This document shows, in pieces, positions 9,486 through 17,880 of a DNA stretch of 64,000 bases. The notes under the pieces are model-generated. The model made no database searches, had not been told where the DNA came from, and worked only from the letters and a program-made list of their open reading frames with translations. The translations under genes were made by a program, and so were the position numbers. The stretch comes from Nocardioides sp. YR527. Its GTDB lineage: Bacteria; Actinomycetota; Actinomycetes; Propionibacteriales; Nocardioidaceae. How positions within the stretch are numbered: position 1 is the first letter of the stretch; each line of letters begins with the position of its first letter. The stretch is taken from positions 558,001 through 622,000 of the forward strand of contig NZ_FNFN01000004.1 in assembly GCF_900101045.1 (NCBI RefSeq). Direction: 5' to 3'.

Positions 9486-9557
9486 CCCCAGACGCTATCG
9501 GGGTCTTCTTCATGTGCAGAGTCGGCTCGCCCACGGCCGTGGCGTCGAAGCACGTTG

Positions 9558-10037
9558 TCACTTCACGAGCTGTAGCTCCTCGACCCGCAGCGTGGATCCT
9601 TCCCGAAGCGGCTCCCACACACCGGTGGGCTTGAAGCCGTGGACGACATAGAGCCGACGCGCGGCGTCGTTGCCCTCGGTCACGTGCAGACGTACGCCGA
9701 GATCGCGGGCGTGGCACCAGTTCACGAGATCGGTGAGGAGCCCGGCGGCGTACCCACGGCCGCGTGCCTCGGGTGCGGTCCACATGCCCCAGATGTAGGC
9801 GACGGTGCTGTCCGGGGGAGTGAAGGCGCCGCCCATCGCGACTCCTCGGCCGTCCTCGAGGACCATCCGGATCGGTGATGGCCCCTCGGCCCGCTGCAGC
9901 CAGAGGTCGTCCGTGAACGCCTTGGCCTCGGGCAGCGTCGTTCTGAAGGCATCGGGTGAGTCGGCCAGCGCGCGCAGGCTGACGTCGCGGAGGAGAGACC
10001 AGTCATCGGCGGTGATGGTGCGTACCTCGACGTTCAT
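9558..10037 (-). CDS. GNAT-family N-acetyltransferase
   Basis: 159-residue single-domain acetyltransferase. The acetyl-CoA binding motif A is visible as EARGRGYAAGLL around residue 95, followed by the conserved beta5-alpha4 part NDAARRLYVVHGF. Such proteins move an acetyl group from acetyl-CoA to an amine on a small molecule, antibiotic or protein; the substrate cannot be read here. It is separated by 72 bases from the SNF2-like gene and lies left of the tRNA-like att core, so it belongs to the presumed ancestral chromosome side. Confidence 0.87.
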   Translation of the reverse strand: MNVEVRTITADDWSLLRDVSLRALADSPDAFRTTLPEAKAFTDDLWLQRAEGPSPIRMVLEDGRGVAMGGAFTPPDSTVAYIWGMWTAPEARGRGYAAGLLTDLVNWCHARDLGVRLHVTEGNDAARRLYVVHGFKPTGVWEPLREGSTLRVEELQLVK

Positions 10038-10167
10038 GGCACCGAGATTGGCACCAACCCTGTCGTACTGCCATCAGATTTCGACTCGACTTCTTGCCGG
10101 TGAGCTCGCGTCTCTCCGCTCGACCGGATGTGCTCCCCTGGAGCTCTGAGGGATTTCCCGGAAATGC

Positions 10168-10197
10168 GAGAAACCCCAGGTCTCCCTGGGGTTTCTC
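10168..10197. terminator. hairpin beside att core
   Basis: Perfect 13-base-pair stem (arms 10168-10180 and 10185-10197, loop TCTC) with T-rich arm ends on the minus strand. It lies immediately 3' of the tRNA-end-like sequence at 10201-10223, the place where a tRNA terminator would sit if the tRNA were on the minus strand. Interpretation as the terminator of an ancestral tRNA is inferred. Confidence 0.6.
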
Positions 10198-10200
10198 TCT

Positions 10201-10223
10201 GTGCGCGAGGGGGGACTTGAACC
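10201..10223 (-). other. att core, 3' end of a leucine-type tRNA (left copy)
   Basis: Read on the minus strand this segment gives GGTTCAAGTCC followed by a C run and CTCGCGCAC, the T-loop and acceptor end typical of a class II tRNA, most like tRNA-Leu. The sequence to its right does not complete a T-stem, D-arm or anticodon arm, so only the 3' end is present, as expected at one end of an element integrated into a tRNA gene. The same core recurs in direct orientation at 48244-48265 with one G fewer. Core identity is seen; tRNA-Leu identity is recalled family knowledge. Confidence 0.65.
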
Positions 10224-10368
10224 GGATCAAACGGCCCAGGTCAGGCCTAGATTCTGCGGTTTCAGGCGTGAATGAGGCTCCCGTTGCGCACTGTTGCCTC
10301 CGGTTCTGACCGGTGATGTGCCCATCGGTTGGGCACGCATCCCCACCTATCCGGTGGAGGTGCAGATC

Positions 10369-11664
10369 GTGGCATGGATCGATAAGAAGAAGCGCGGGGA
10401 CGGGGTCGTCTCGGCGCATGTGATCTGGCGGCTAGGCGGTGGGCGCGCGGGTGCGCGTCAGATCGAGACGTTCAGTGCGGGCAAGAGCGAGGAGAACGTC
10501 GCCCGGGCCGAAGGCTTCCTGAAGATGGTCGTGTCCGCGGGGCAGCGTTGGCCCGACGGGTGGGTCAAGGGTGAGGGGTTCGTGCGCACGACGGGTGGTG
10601 GCCCTATGGCGGAAGCGCCGACGTTTCAGGTGATCGGGGAGGAGTACGTACGCCAGATCGTCGACATCACGCCGGGCCAGCGCAAGCGCTACCTCGCTCA
10701 GATTTCGACCTTAGCGACAACAGAGATCCGTGGCGCGATGCCGTTCGCTCAGAAGGTGACGACAGTGGGGGAGCAGCATGTCAAGGCATGGCTGATCGAC
10801 TGGGACCGGGCGCTGAAGACGAAGGCGAACTACCACGGCTTGATGTATGGCGTCTTCAACTATGCCGTCGAGCAGGGCTTCCTTGCCGTCAATCCCTGCG
10901 CGCGGACTGCTCCGAAGCGGCGCCGGGTCAAGCAATCGCAGGCCGAGCTGCGGTTCCTGGCTGAGGACGAGTTCGGAACGGTTGCTGTGACGGCGGTGGG
11001 CTACGGGTACGACGCCGCCGACTTGATCCGGGTGACCGCCGGCACTGGATTGCGGTTCGGTGAGGTGACCGCGTTGTGGGTCAGTGATGTCGACCTGCGT
11101 AACCGCACAGTCCGGGTCAGCAAGGCCTGGAAGCGGGTGGGGGAGAACGGTGAGACCGAGATCCCCTCGTGGTTGAAGAAGCAGGTGCGGGACAAGCACA
11201 CGATGCGGGAGCACTACCTGGGCAACCCGAAGACCCCGAAGTCGCGGCGTACGGTCTCCATCTCGCCCGGCATCGCAGCCATCCTCGAGAAACTCATCGA
11301 GGGCAAGGCTGCCAACGACTTCGTGTTCGTCTCTCCGACGGGGCTGCCTATCCACAACGCCGACTTCTACACCCGGGTGTGGCAGCCGCTGATGAATGAC
11401 CTTGGCGAGGACGGGATGGCGCCCTTCCGGTTCCACGACCTGCGCCACACCCATGTCTCATGGCTCATCGCCCGCGGCGCCCCGCTCCCACACATCCAGG
11501 CGCGGCTCGGGCACGAGTCGATCACCACGACCATCGACACCTACGGTCACCTGCTGTCGGCGGGCGACGAGCTGATCGCTGACATCGTCGACATAGTGCT
11601 GAAGGGACAGCAGGTCCGCCCGCCGCTGCGTCTTGTGCAAAGTGATGCCGAGGCTGTCGGCTGA
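10369..11664 (+). CDS. tyrosine site-specific recombinase (integrase), intact
   Basis: Phage-type integrase that cuts and joins DNA at att sites. I place the start at GTG 10369 (431 residues): a GGAGG ribosome site lies at 10356-10360, and the related second copy has ATG at exactly this position. Longer in-frame starts (TTG 10294) are less likely. The N-terminal half has the SAM-like core-binding domain; the catalytic residues are all present: Arg229, His356, Arg359, His382 and the nucleophile Tyr392. It faces away from the adjacent att core at 10201-10223, the usual geometry for an integrative element. Upstream lies a conserved hairpin sequence (GTGCCCA...TGGGCAC near 10317). Confidence 0.93.
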   Translation: MAWIDKKKRGDGVVSAHVIWRLGGGRAGARQIETFSAGKSEENVARAEGFLKMVVSAGQRWPDGWVKGEGFVRTTGGGPMAEAPTFQVIGEEYVRQIVDITPGQRKRYLAQISTLATTEIRGAMPFAQKVTTVGEQHVKAWLIDWDRALKTKANYHGLMYGVFNYAVEQGFLAVNPCARTAPKRRRVKQSQAELRFLAEDEFGTVAVTAVGYGYDAADLIRVTAGTGLRFGEVTALWVSDVDLRNRTVRVSKAWKRVGENGETEIPSWLKKQVRDKHTMREHYLGNPKTPKSRRTVSISPGIAAILEKLIEGKAANDFVFVSPTGLPIHNADFYTRVWQPLMNDLGEDGMAPFRFHDLRHTHVSWLIARGAPLPHIQARLGHESITTTIDTYGHLLSAGDELIADIVDIVLKGQQVRPPLRLVQSDAEAVG

Positions 11665-11855
11665 CCGCAATATCGATACTTCAATGCATCGGAATATCGC
11701 ACATCCGCCCTGATCCAGGTGCTATCGCAGATTCGACAAGGGGTAGGAGCGAGGGACCCTTGCGCCCTTACTGATGCCAGCGGTGAACGAGAGAGCGAGC
11801 TGAAGGACGCGCTGGGAAACTTGTCGACGAGCTCGTCGACGGCTGCTGTGGACGT

Positions 11856-11889
11856 GCGAGTGTCCCCGCCCTCGGGCGGGGACACTCGC
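11856..11889. terminator. strong bidirectional hairpin
   Basis: Perfect 15-base-pair GC-rich stem (11856-11870 and 11875-11889, loop CTCG) between the integrase, which reads rightward, and the minus-strand hydrolase whose stop is at 11901. It has no long T tract, as is common in actinobacteria, so termination in both directions is an inference from position and stem strength. Confidence 0.75.
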
Positions 11890-11900
11890 GGCGGTGCGGG

Positions 11901-12752
11901 TCAGTCGACCGAGCTGATCGCCTGACGGATGATCCGGATGGTCGCGTCGGGCTGTGACTGCATCGGAACGTGGGACGACTTGACTCGGGCGACCGTGGCA
12001 TCGGCGCGGTCGGCCATGAACTCCTGGGCAGCGGGCGGGATGGCGTGGTCCGCGGTGGCCACGAGGTACCAGGACGGGATGGTCTTCCAGGCCGGCTCGG
12101 CGGAGGGCTCTCCGAACGCTGCCACGGAGAACGGGCGCTGGGTTGCCTGCATCAGGGTGGTCACCCTGCGCGGCAGGTCGCCGGCGAAGGCCTGGCGGAA
12201 GATCTCCGGCTTGAGATAGAGGTCGACACCCTGGCCGCCGTCGGCGGTCGGGTACGGCCGCTCGATGAGGGCGTCGGGCGTGATCTGGGTGCCGGGATAC
12301 TTCGTGACCAGCTGAGCCAGCGACTCACCGGCGTCCGGGGCGAAGGCCGCGATGTAGACGAGTGCCTCGACGTTCGCGAGGCCGGTCGCGGCGTTGCTGA
12401 TCACCGCGCCGCCGTAGGAGTGGCCGACGAGCACGATCGGGCCTTCGATCGTCTCCAGGACACTGCGCAAGTACGCCGCATCGGAGGCCAGCCCTCGCAG
12501 GGGGTTGGCGGGGGCGATCACCGGGTACCCCGCTTCCTGGAAGGCGGCCACCTCGGCGTTCCAGCCGGAGGAGTCGGCCCAGCCGCCATGGACGAAGACG
12601 ATCGTGGGCTTGGTGCCGGACTCCGCCGCCTGGGCGGTGCGAGCGACGTGGCCCGCCGCGGTCGAGGGGCCGGTCGTGAGGAACAGGGCCGCGAAGAGTG
12701 CGGCGAGCAGGGTGGGGATGACGGAGTACCGGCTCCGGATGAGAGTGCGCAT
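11901..12752 (-). CDS. secreted alpha/beta hydrolase
   Basis: Serine hydrolase of 283 residues. I start it at ATG 12752 because AAGGAG lies just upstream on the minus strand and a signal peptide follows directly (basic start, then PTLLAALFAALFLTT, cleavage near STAAG). The fold is shown by FVHGGWADSSGW (oxyanion strand), the nucleophile elbow GHSYGGA and a C-terminal His in KSSHVPMQSQ. It closely resembles the leaderless neighbour at 12794-13504, so the pair arose by duplication, with one copy exported. The family includes esterases and haloperoxidase-like enzymes; substrate unknown. Confidence 0.88.
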   Translation of the reverse strand: MRTLIRSRYSVIPTLLAALFAALFLTTGPSTAAGHVARTAQAAESGTKPTIVFVHGGWADSSGWNAEVAAFQEAGYPVIAPANPLRGLASDAAYLRSVLETIEGPIVLVGHSYGGAVISNAATGLANVEALVYIAAFAPDAGESLAQLVTKYPGTQITPDALIERPYPTADGGQGVDLYLKPEIFRQAFAGDLPRRVTTLMQATQRPFSVAAFGEPSAEPAWKTIPSWYLVATADHAIPPAAQEFMADRADATVARVKSSHVPMQSQPDATIRIIRQAISSVD

Positions 12753-12793
12753 GACGATTCTCCTTGGGGATGACAGGTGAGGACGGGGCGGGA

Positions 12794-13504
12794 TCAGGCG
12801 GTGACGGCGGCGACGGCCTGCTCGACGAGGTCGGCCACGGCCTGCGGCTGGGACACGTAGACGGAGTGACTGCCGGGGACCTCGCGGACGGTGGCGCCGG
12901 CGCGCTCGGCCATGGCCCGCTGGGCCGGCGGGGGGATCATCCGGTCGTCGCCGGCTACGAGGTACCAGCTCGGCTTGGTGCGCCAGGCCGCGTCGCTGAC
13001 GGCACCACCGAGGGCGTCGAGGCCCCACGGAAGCTGCGAGTCGGCCATGAAGTCGGCCTCGTCGGCGGGCAGGTCGCCGGCGAAGGACTCGTGGAACTTG
13101 TCGCGGTCCAGGTGCAGGAAGCCGTCGCGCGGAGGCAGGATCGGCGGCACCGGAGCTCCGGGAGCCGGGTCGGCGATGAGGGTGTTGACCGACTCGCCCT
13201 TGTCGGGGGCGAACGCTGCGATGTAGACGAGGCCGGTCACGCGGGGGTCGTTGCCGGCTTCGGTGACGATCACGCCGCCGTAGGAGTGGCCGACGAGCAC
13301 GGCCGGGCCGTCGATCTCGTCGAGGACGTGCTTGACGGCGTCGACGTCACCGGCGAGTGAGACCGTCGGGTGCTGGACGACCGCCACTCGGTGACCCTCG
13401 GCACGGAGCCGGTCGTAGACCGCGCGCCAGCCCGATCCGTCGACGAAGCCACCGTGGATCAGGACGACGGCGGGCCGGTTGGTGTCGGACGGTGTGGTGT
13501 TCAT
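12794..13504 (-). CDS. cytoplasmic alpha/beta hydrolase
   Basis: 236-residue hydrolase related to the gene just downstream but without a signal peptide. It shows LIHGGFVDGSGW, the Ser elbow GHSYGGV and the His-containing PGSHSVYVSQP. The ribosome site AGGAGG precedes ATG 13504. It is 41 bases from the exported paralogue, so both are probably transcribed together, and divergent from the LuxR-type regulator at 13550 across only 45 bases, which makes that regulator a likely controller of the pair. Substrate not evident. Confidence 0.88.
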   Translation of the reverse strand: MNTTPSDTNRPAVVLIHGGFVDGSGWRAVYDRLRAEGHRVAVVQHPTVSLAGDVDAVKHVLDEIDGPAVLVGHSYGGVIVTEAGNDPRVTGLVYIAAFAPDKGESVNTLIADPAPGAPVPPILPPRDGFLHLDRDKFHESFAGDLPADEADFMADSQLPWGLDALGGAVSDAAWRTKPSWYLVAGDDRMIPPPAQRAMAERAGATVREVPGSHSVYVSQPQAVADLVEQAVAAVTA

Positions 13505-13549
13505 GGTTCCTCCTGGTTTCGGGGTGTCGGTGTTGACAGGTAGGAAGCT

Positions 13550-16438
13550 ATGAAGGGAGGGACCCTCGAGGCATCGGGGGAACCCCTCGCCAGGACCCTC
13601 GAAACCCTCCCCGCAGGGCGAGGAGTGGTGGATGATGCGGAGGTGGACGACGTGTCGGCAGCCGCCTATGGGCTATTCGGTCGGGACGAGGTGCTGCGGT
13701 CGTTGCACCGGACGCTCCTCGAGGGCGGCAGCGTGGTCGTCACCGGCGAGCCGGGGCTGGGCAAGAGCAGCTTGCTCAAGGTCGCCGACCAACTGGCTCA
13801 GCGCGCCGCGCATCGGGTCCTGGCGGTCACCCCGACCCTGTTCGACCGCGGTCTGCCGTTCTCCGGACTCGCCGAGCTCGTCGCCCAGATCCCCAAGGGC
13901 GTCGACCGGGCACTGCCCGAGCCGCAACGTCGCGCGCTCGCTGTGGCCTTGCGTCAGCAGGATTCCGAGGGGCACGAGGCCGACCCGCTCGCCGTGCAGC
14001 TGGCGGTGCGCACGCTGCTTACCGAGCTGTGCGGTTCCGGCTCGGTGACGCTCATCGTCGACGACCTGCAATGGCTCGACTCGGCGAGCGCCGCCAGCCT
14101 GGGCTTCGCGATGCGACGGCTCGCCGTGGAGGCCGCTCGGCTCAGCGTCCTGGTCGGGACGCGGCCGGCCGCGGGGATCGGTACGGAGCTGACCTCTGGT
14201 CTTCCCGGGCCCGTCAACGACATCCGGCTCGCGCCGCTGGAGGACTGGGCGATGGGTCAGCTGCTTCGTGAGCACCTCGGCGCGCGCTGGACGCCGCCGA
14301 TGAGCAGGGGCGTGACGCGAGCCAGCGGTGGCAACCCGTTCCTGGGCCTGATGATCGCCCAGGCGATGCAGTCCGACCTGTCGCAATGGTGGTGGAACCC
14401 GCACGACGGCAGCGACCCGGTCTTCCCTGTGCCTCCGAGCCTCGCCGAGATCCTCGGCGAGAAGGTCTCGCTGCTGCCGGCCACGGCCCGCGAGGTGCTG
14501 CTCCTGGTCTCGGCCGCGGGACGGTTGACGGTCGCGCAGCTGGCCGCCGTCCTCGACGAGAAGCAACTGGTCGACGCCCTCGACGCCGCCGCCGACTGGG
14601 AGGTCGCCACCGTCGGCCCGGGTGCCGTGGTCGGGTTCACCCACCCGATGCTGGCGTCGGCCATCTACGACGCCGCTTCCCCGGCTGAGCGGCGGCGGGC
14701 GCACAAGGTTCTCGCCGACCTGATCGGCGATCCCGTCGAGCGCGCCCGACACCGGGCGCGGACGGTGACGACCCCGCTGGAATCTGTGGCCGAGGAGCTC
14801 GAGCGTGCCGCCGAGACATCCCGTAGCAGGGGAGCGCAGGCACTCGCCGGCGAACTGTGGGAGGCGGCCGCCCGAGCCACCCCGGGGGAAGGTCGCGCCG
14901 CGTTCGGCCGCTGGTTCGCTGCCATCGACTGCTACCTGGCCGCCGGCGACGGGCTGGCGGCGCAGGCGGTCATCGACAGCAGCCTCGTGACGCTGACGCT
15001 GTCCGGAGAGGAGCAGGCCGAACTGGCGGTGCGCCGGATCGCCCTCACCGACGACGTCGCCGTGGCCCGGTCCCTTGCGGAGGAGGCGCTGGCCGTGGCG
15101 CCGGTCGGGACCGCCGTACGGCCGCGGCTGCAGCACCTCCTCGGCTCCGTGGAGCGACTACAGGGAGAAGGTCGCCGGGCCATGGAGATGTCGGGGGCAG
15201 CTGTCGAAGAGGCAGCCGCGATGGGACTCGACGAGGTCCGTCTGGCGGCGCTCTCCGGACGCCTGTCGGCGGAGCGTCACTGGGGAACCGGGGACGTGGA
15301 GAGCACCCTTGGCGATATCGACCGCCTCGCCATCACGATGGGTCTCGACGCGCGCTCTGCCGAGCTGGCCTGGATCAGAGGATTCCATGCGCGCTGGGAC
15401 GACCCCGACGCCGAGACGTACGTCCGACGCGGAATCGCCGCTGCGATCGAGAGCGGCCGGTACGGCGACCTGTCCGGCCTCTACACCGCGCTCGTCGTCG
15501 TTCTCGTCCGGGCGTCCCGGATCCTCGATGCCCAGCTGGCGTTGGCAGAGGCGGACCGCGCGGGTGCCTGGGCGCCCTCGCAGGGCCAGCAGGAACACAT
15601 CGTCCGGATCTTCGTGCAGGAGTACGCCGGAAACCTCGACGAGGCGCGGGAGCTGGCTCGCAACGCCGCGAACGACCCGGAGATCCGGGCCTCGACCTAC
15701 TGGCGTGCGGCATTCCTCGCGCAGCTCGGGTTCGTCGAGGCCTCCGCGCGGAACTGGCAGGCCGCGATCGAGCCGTTGCGGGAGGTGGCGGCCATCTTCG
15801 AACGCACCGGGATGGTCGATCTCGAGCAGCTCTTATGGGCCGTCGACTACGCCGACGCGGCCCTCCAGCTCGGGGAGACGGCTGACGTCGAGCGGGCGAT
15901 CGCGGTGCTGCGCCGCCAGGGGGAGGCGGGCCATCCCGAGGCGCTCGCCGCAGCGGATCGCTGCCAAGCGCTGCTCACCGCGTCGCGAGGCGAGGTCGAT
16001 GCAGCGCTCCACGATCTCGTGGAGGTGGTCGACAGGCGGGGCCTCGAGTGTCCGTTCGAGGCTGCCCGCTCCCGGCTTGCGCTCGGTCAGGTCTACCGGC
16101 GTGCGGGCTACAAGGCCATCGCCACGGAGACGCTGGGCACGGCCGCGGAGGCCTTCGACGAACTCGGCATCCCGCGATGGGCCGAGCGCGCCCGTCACGA
16201 TGCCGGCCGGGTCGGCCTGCACCCGTCGAGCGGTGGACTCACGGAGACGGAGCGTCGAGTCTCCGAGCTGGTTGCCTCGGGGCACTCGAACCAGGAAACG
16301 GCGGCCGAGCTCTTCATCTCGGTCAAGACGGTCGAGGCCAACCTGACCCGCATCTACCGCAAGCTCGCCGTACGCTCACGGACCGAGCTCGCCAACCGCC
16401 TCAACAACCCAGGATCTGGGGAGCCGAGTGCCGACTGA
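13550..16438 (+). CDS. LuxR-family (LAL-type) ATPase transcriptional regulator
   Basis: Large 962-residue STAND-type regulator. The N-terminal ATPase has Walker A GEPGLGKSS near residue 67 and Walker B TLIVDDLQWLD near 170; the middle holds helical TPR-like repeats; the C-terminus is a LuxR helix-turn-helix starting GLTETERRV and continuing ISVKTVEANLTRIYRKL. Such proteins switch on target operons when a ligand or partner is sensed. The start is uncertain: ATG 13550 is used, but GTG codons at 13625, 13643 and 13652 lie closer to the conserved start of the ATPase domain. It is divergent from the two hydrolase genes. Confidence 0.9.
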   Translation: MKGGTLEASGEPLARTLETLPAGRGVVDDAEVDDVSAAAYGLFGRDEVLRSLHRTLLEGGSVVVTGEPGLGKSSLLKVADQLAQRAAHRVLAVTPTLFDRGLPFSGLAELVAQIPKGVDRALPEPQRRALAVALRQQDSEGHEADPLAVQLAVRTLLTELCGSGSVTLIVDDLQWLDSASAASLGFAMRRLAVEAARLSVLVGTRPAAGIGTELTSGLPGPVNDIRLAPLEDWAMGQLLREHLGARWTPPMSRGVTRASGGNPFLGLMIAQAMQSDLSQWWWNPHDGSDPVFPVPPSLAEILGEKVSLLPATAREVLLLVSAAGRLTVAQLAAVLDEKQLVDALDAAADWEVATVGPGAVVGFTHPMLASAIYDAASPAERRRAHKVLADLIGDPVERARHRARTVTTPLESVAEELERAAETSRSRGAQALAGELWEAAARATPGEGRAAFGRWFAAIDCYLAAGDGLAAQAVIDSSLVTLTLSGEEQAELAVRRIALTDDVAVARSLAEEALAVAPVGTAVRPRLQHLLGSVERLQGEGRRAMEMSGAAVEEAAAMGLDEVRLAALSGRLSAERHWGTGDVESTLGDIDRLAITMGLDARSAELAWIRGFHARWDDPDAETYVRRGIAAAIESGRYGDLSGLYTALVVVLVRASRILDAQLALAEADRAGAWAPSQGQQEHIVRIFVQEYAGNLDEARELARNAANDPEIRASTYWRAAFLAQLGFVEASARNWQAAIEPLREVAAIFERTGMVDLEQLLWAVDYADAALQLGETADVERAIAVLRRQGEAGHPEALAAADRCQALLTASRGEVDAALHDLVEVVDRRGLECPFEAARSRLALGQVYRRAGYKAIATETLGTAAEAFDELGIPRWAERARHDAGRVGLHPSSGGLTETERRVSELVASGHSNQETAAELFISVKTVEANLTRIYRKLAVRSRTELANRLNNPGSGEPSAD

Positions 16439-16470
16439 CCGTGACGTACGACAAGAGCGGTCCGGCGGGA

Positions 16471-17121
16471 CTAGATGGAGTCAGGTGGCCGGGGCCTGGC
16501 CTTCCTGAGTTGCCCATCGGACATGGCGGCGGTGTGCTCCGAGGGAGCCTGCATCAGACCGAAGCCCGCCAGCAGGACGTCGGCGTAACGGCGCCAAGCC
16601 TCCGGTGCGATGTCCTCGGTACGGTCGGCGACGGCGCCGATCATGTAGATGAAGGCGTAGACGTCGGCGCTCGTGAAGTCCTCGCGCACGGCACCTGTGG
16701 TGGTCGCTCTTGAGGCGAGGCCGTCGATGAGGTGGGCGAGCTCGTCGCGCAGCTGGGCGAGCGGTTCTGCATCGGTGTCGGCATTCGCCACGACGACATC
16801 GAGCGCGTGATCCCGCGCGCGCAGCTGCGCAGCCTCGAGCATGTAGTGACGCAGCGCCTGGCCCGGCTCCGCCTGCTGCGCGGCCGCTGTCGCGAGCTGC
16901 ACGAAGCCGGCGAACCGTTCGACGAACATCGCCTGGATCAGTGCCTGCAGGTCGGGAAAACGGCGATAGACGGTGCCGACCCCGAGGCCTGCCTGGTGCG
17001 CGATCTCGTTGAGCGGGACCAGTGCGCTCCGCCGAGCGAACATGTCCTCGGCGGTGCGGATGATCAGCCGGCGGTTGCGTTCAGCGTCGGCTCGCAGCGG
17101 CCGCTGTGATTCTCTGGGCAC
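16471..17121 (-). CDS. TetR-family transcriptional repressor
   Basis: 216 residues. The N-terminal helix-turn-helix is clear: RRLIIRTAEDMFAR followed by LNEIAHQAGLGVGTVYRRF. The C-terminal ligand domain is of the SBP-like type common in actinobacteria. It overlaps the end of the DUF998 gene upstream by about 40 bases on the same strand, so both are one transcript. The probable operator is the long palindrome at 17818-17857 in front of the pair, giving autoregulation; the ligand is unknown. Confidence 0.9.
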   Translation of the reverse strand: MPRESQRPLRADAERNRRLIIRTAEDMFARRSALVPLNEIAHQAGLGVGTVYRRFPDLQALIQAMFVERFAGFVQLATAAAQQAEPGQALRHYMLEAAQLRARDHALDVVVANADTDAEPLAQLRDELAHLIDGLASRATTTGAVREDFTSADVYAFIYMIGAVADRTEDIAPEAWRRYADVLLAGFGLMQAPSEHTAAMSDGQLRKARPRPPDSI

Positions 17122-17788
17122 GGAGGGAATCCTCCTCCACGACGGTGCCGCGCAGCCAGCCCACCAGGAGCAGCGCTCCGGTCACGGCGCTCCACAGCAA
17201 CCACGAGTAGACGCCACCGCGCTCGAACACCCCGGCCGTGGCTGTCGACATGCCGACGAATGCTTCGCTCAGCAGGCCCAGGACGCCGATCCCGATGCTG
17301 AACACGCGGTAGGCGGTCGGCAGGCGAAGGCTCCGCGTCGACCCCACGATGATCGCCACCGCGTTGGCGCACAGGATCCCGACCGCCGCAGCCGCGACAT
17401 GGACGACGAGTCCGAAGCTCGGTCCGTCGGCGGAGCCGTGGAACAACCCGACCAGGACGAATCCCACGCCGTGGGCGACCGCGAGCGTGGCCACGACGCG
17501 GCGCGTTCGGCCGGTCAGCAGATTCGCCAGCAGCAGCACGCCGGCGGCGAACAGGATCCCCTGCACCATGAACGACAGGTTCATCACCTGGTGCAGCGGC
17601 GAACAGAGGTCTCGCCCCTGGAACTGTGCACCGCAGTCGGGTACGCCGAGGTCACTGATGTAGTTGGTGGCGTAGCTGTACGGCGGGTCGTTCCAGGCGG
17701 CCGCGGTGACTGCTTCGGCGACCATCCATTGCACAGCATTCAGTATCAGGACGACCGCTCCGAGCGGTAGCCAAACCTTGCGTGACAT
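17081..17788 (-). CDS. DUF998-family integral membrane protein
   Basis: 235 residues with about six hydrophobic segments: one at residues 8-25, then 70-90, 98-116, 125-145, 158-178 and 195-212. The order and the polar external loop between the first two segments, with NYISDLGVPDCG, match DUF998 proteins, whose function is unknown. AGGAGG precedes ATG 17788. It is the first gene of a two-gene unit with the TetR regulator and follows the palindromic operator, so its expression is probably induced when that repressor binds its ligand. Confidence 0.85.
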   Translation of the reverse strand: MSRKVWLPLGAVVLILNAVQWMVAEAVTAAAWNDPPYSYATNYISDLGVPDCGAQFQGRDLCSPLHQVMNLSFMVQGILFAAGVLLLANLLTGRTRRVVATLAVAHGVGFVLVGLFHGSADGPSFGLVVHVAAAAVGILCANAVAIIVGSTRSLRLPTAYRVFSIGIGVLGLLSEAFVGMSTATAGVFERGGVYSWLLWSAVTGALLLVGWLRGTVVEEDSLRAQRITAAAASRR

Positions 17789-17817
17789 CGAACCTCCTGG
17801 AGATGTGAATGAGCCGA

Positions 17818-17857
17818 GCCTACTCTAACTGGATAGATTCATCCAGTTAGAGTAGGC
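17818..17857. promoter_or_regulatory. 17-bp-arm palindrome, likely TetR operator
   Basis: Perfect inverted repeat with arms 17818-17834 and 17841-17857 around a 6-base spacer; the inner sequence is ACTCTAACTGGAT and its complement. It lies 30 bases upstream of the DUF998 gene and 24 bases downstream of nothing coding on the other side until the SSS permease stop at 17881. An AT-richer palindrome in a GC-rich region ahead of a tetR-containing operon is the classic operator arrangement; a terminator for the minus-strand operon to the right is unlikely, because that operon ends left of it only at 17881. Confidence 0.75.
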
Positions 17858-17880
17858 AGAGACTCTTGCCGTGGCAATGA

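Noticed and set aside
7089..9575. 828-codon plus-strand open frame opposite the helicases
   Set aside because: It spans two minus-strand genes with clear helicase motifs and itself shows only low-complexity composition.
10201..10300. Possible intact tRNA at the left att core
   Set aside because: Only the T-loop and acceptor end match; the 5' half, anticodon and D-arm cannot be built from the adjacent sequence.
13550..13640. Promoter TTGACA at 13533 for the LuxR-type gene
   Set aside because: No acceptable -10 lies 16-18 bases downstream, and the start codon itself is uncertain.
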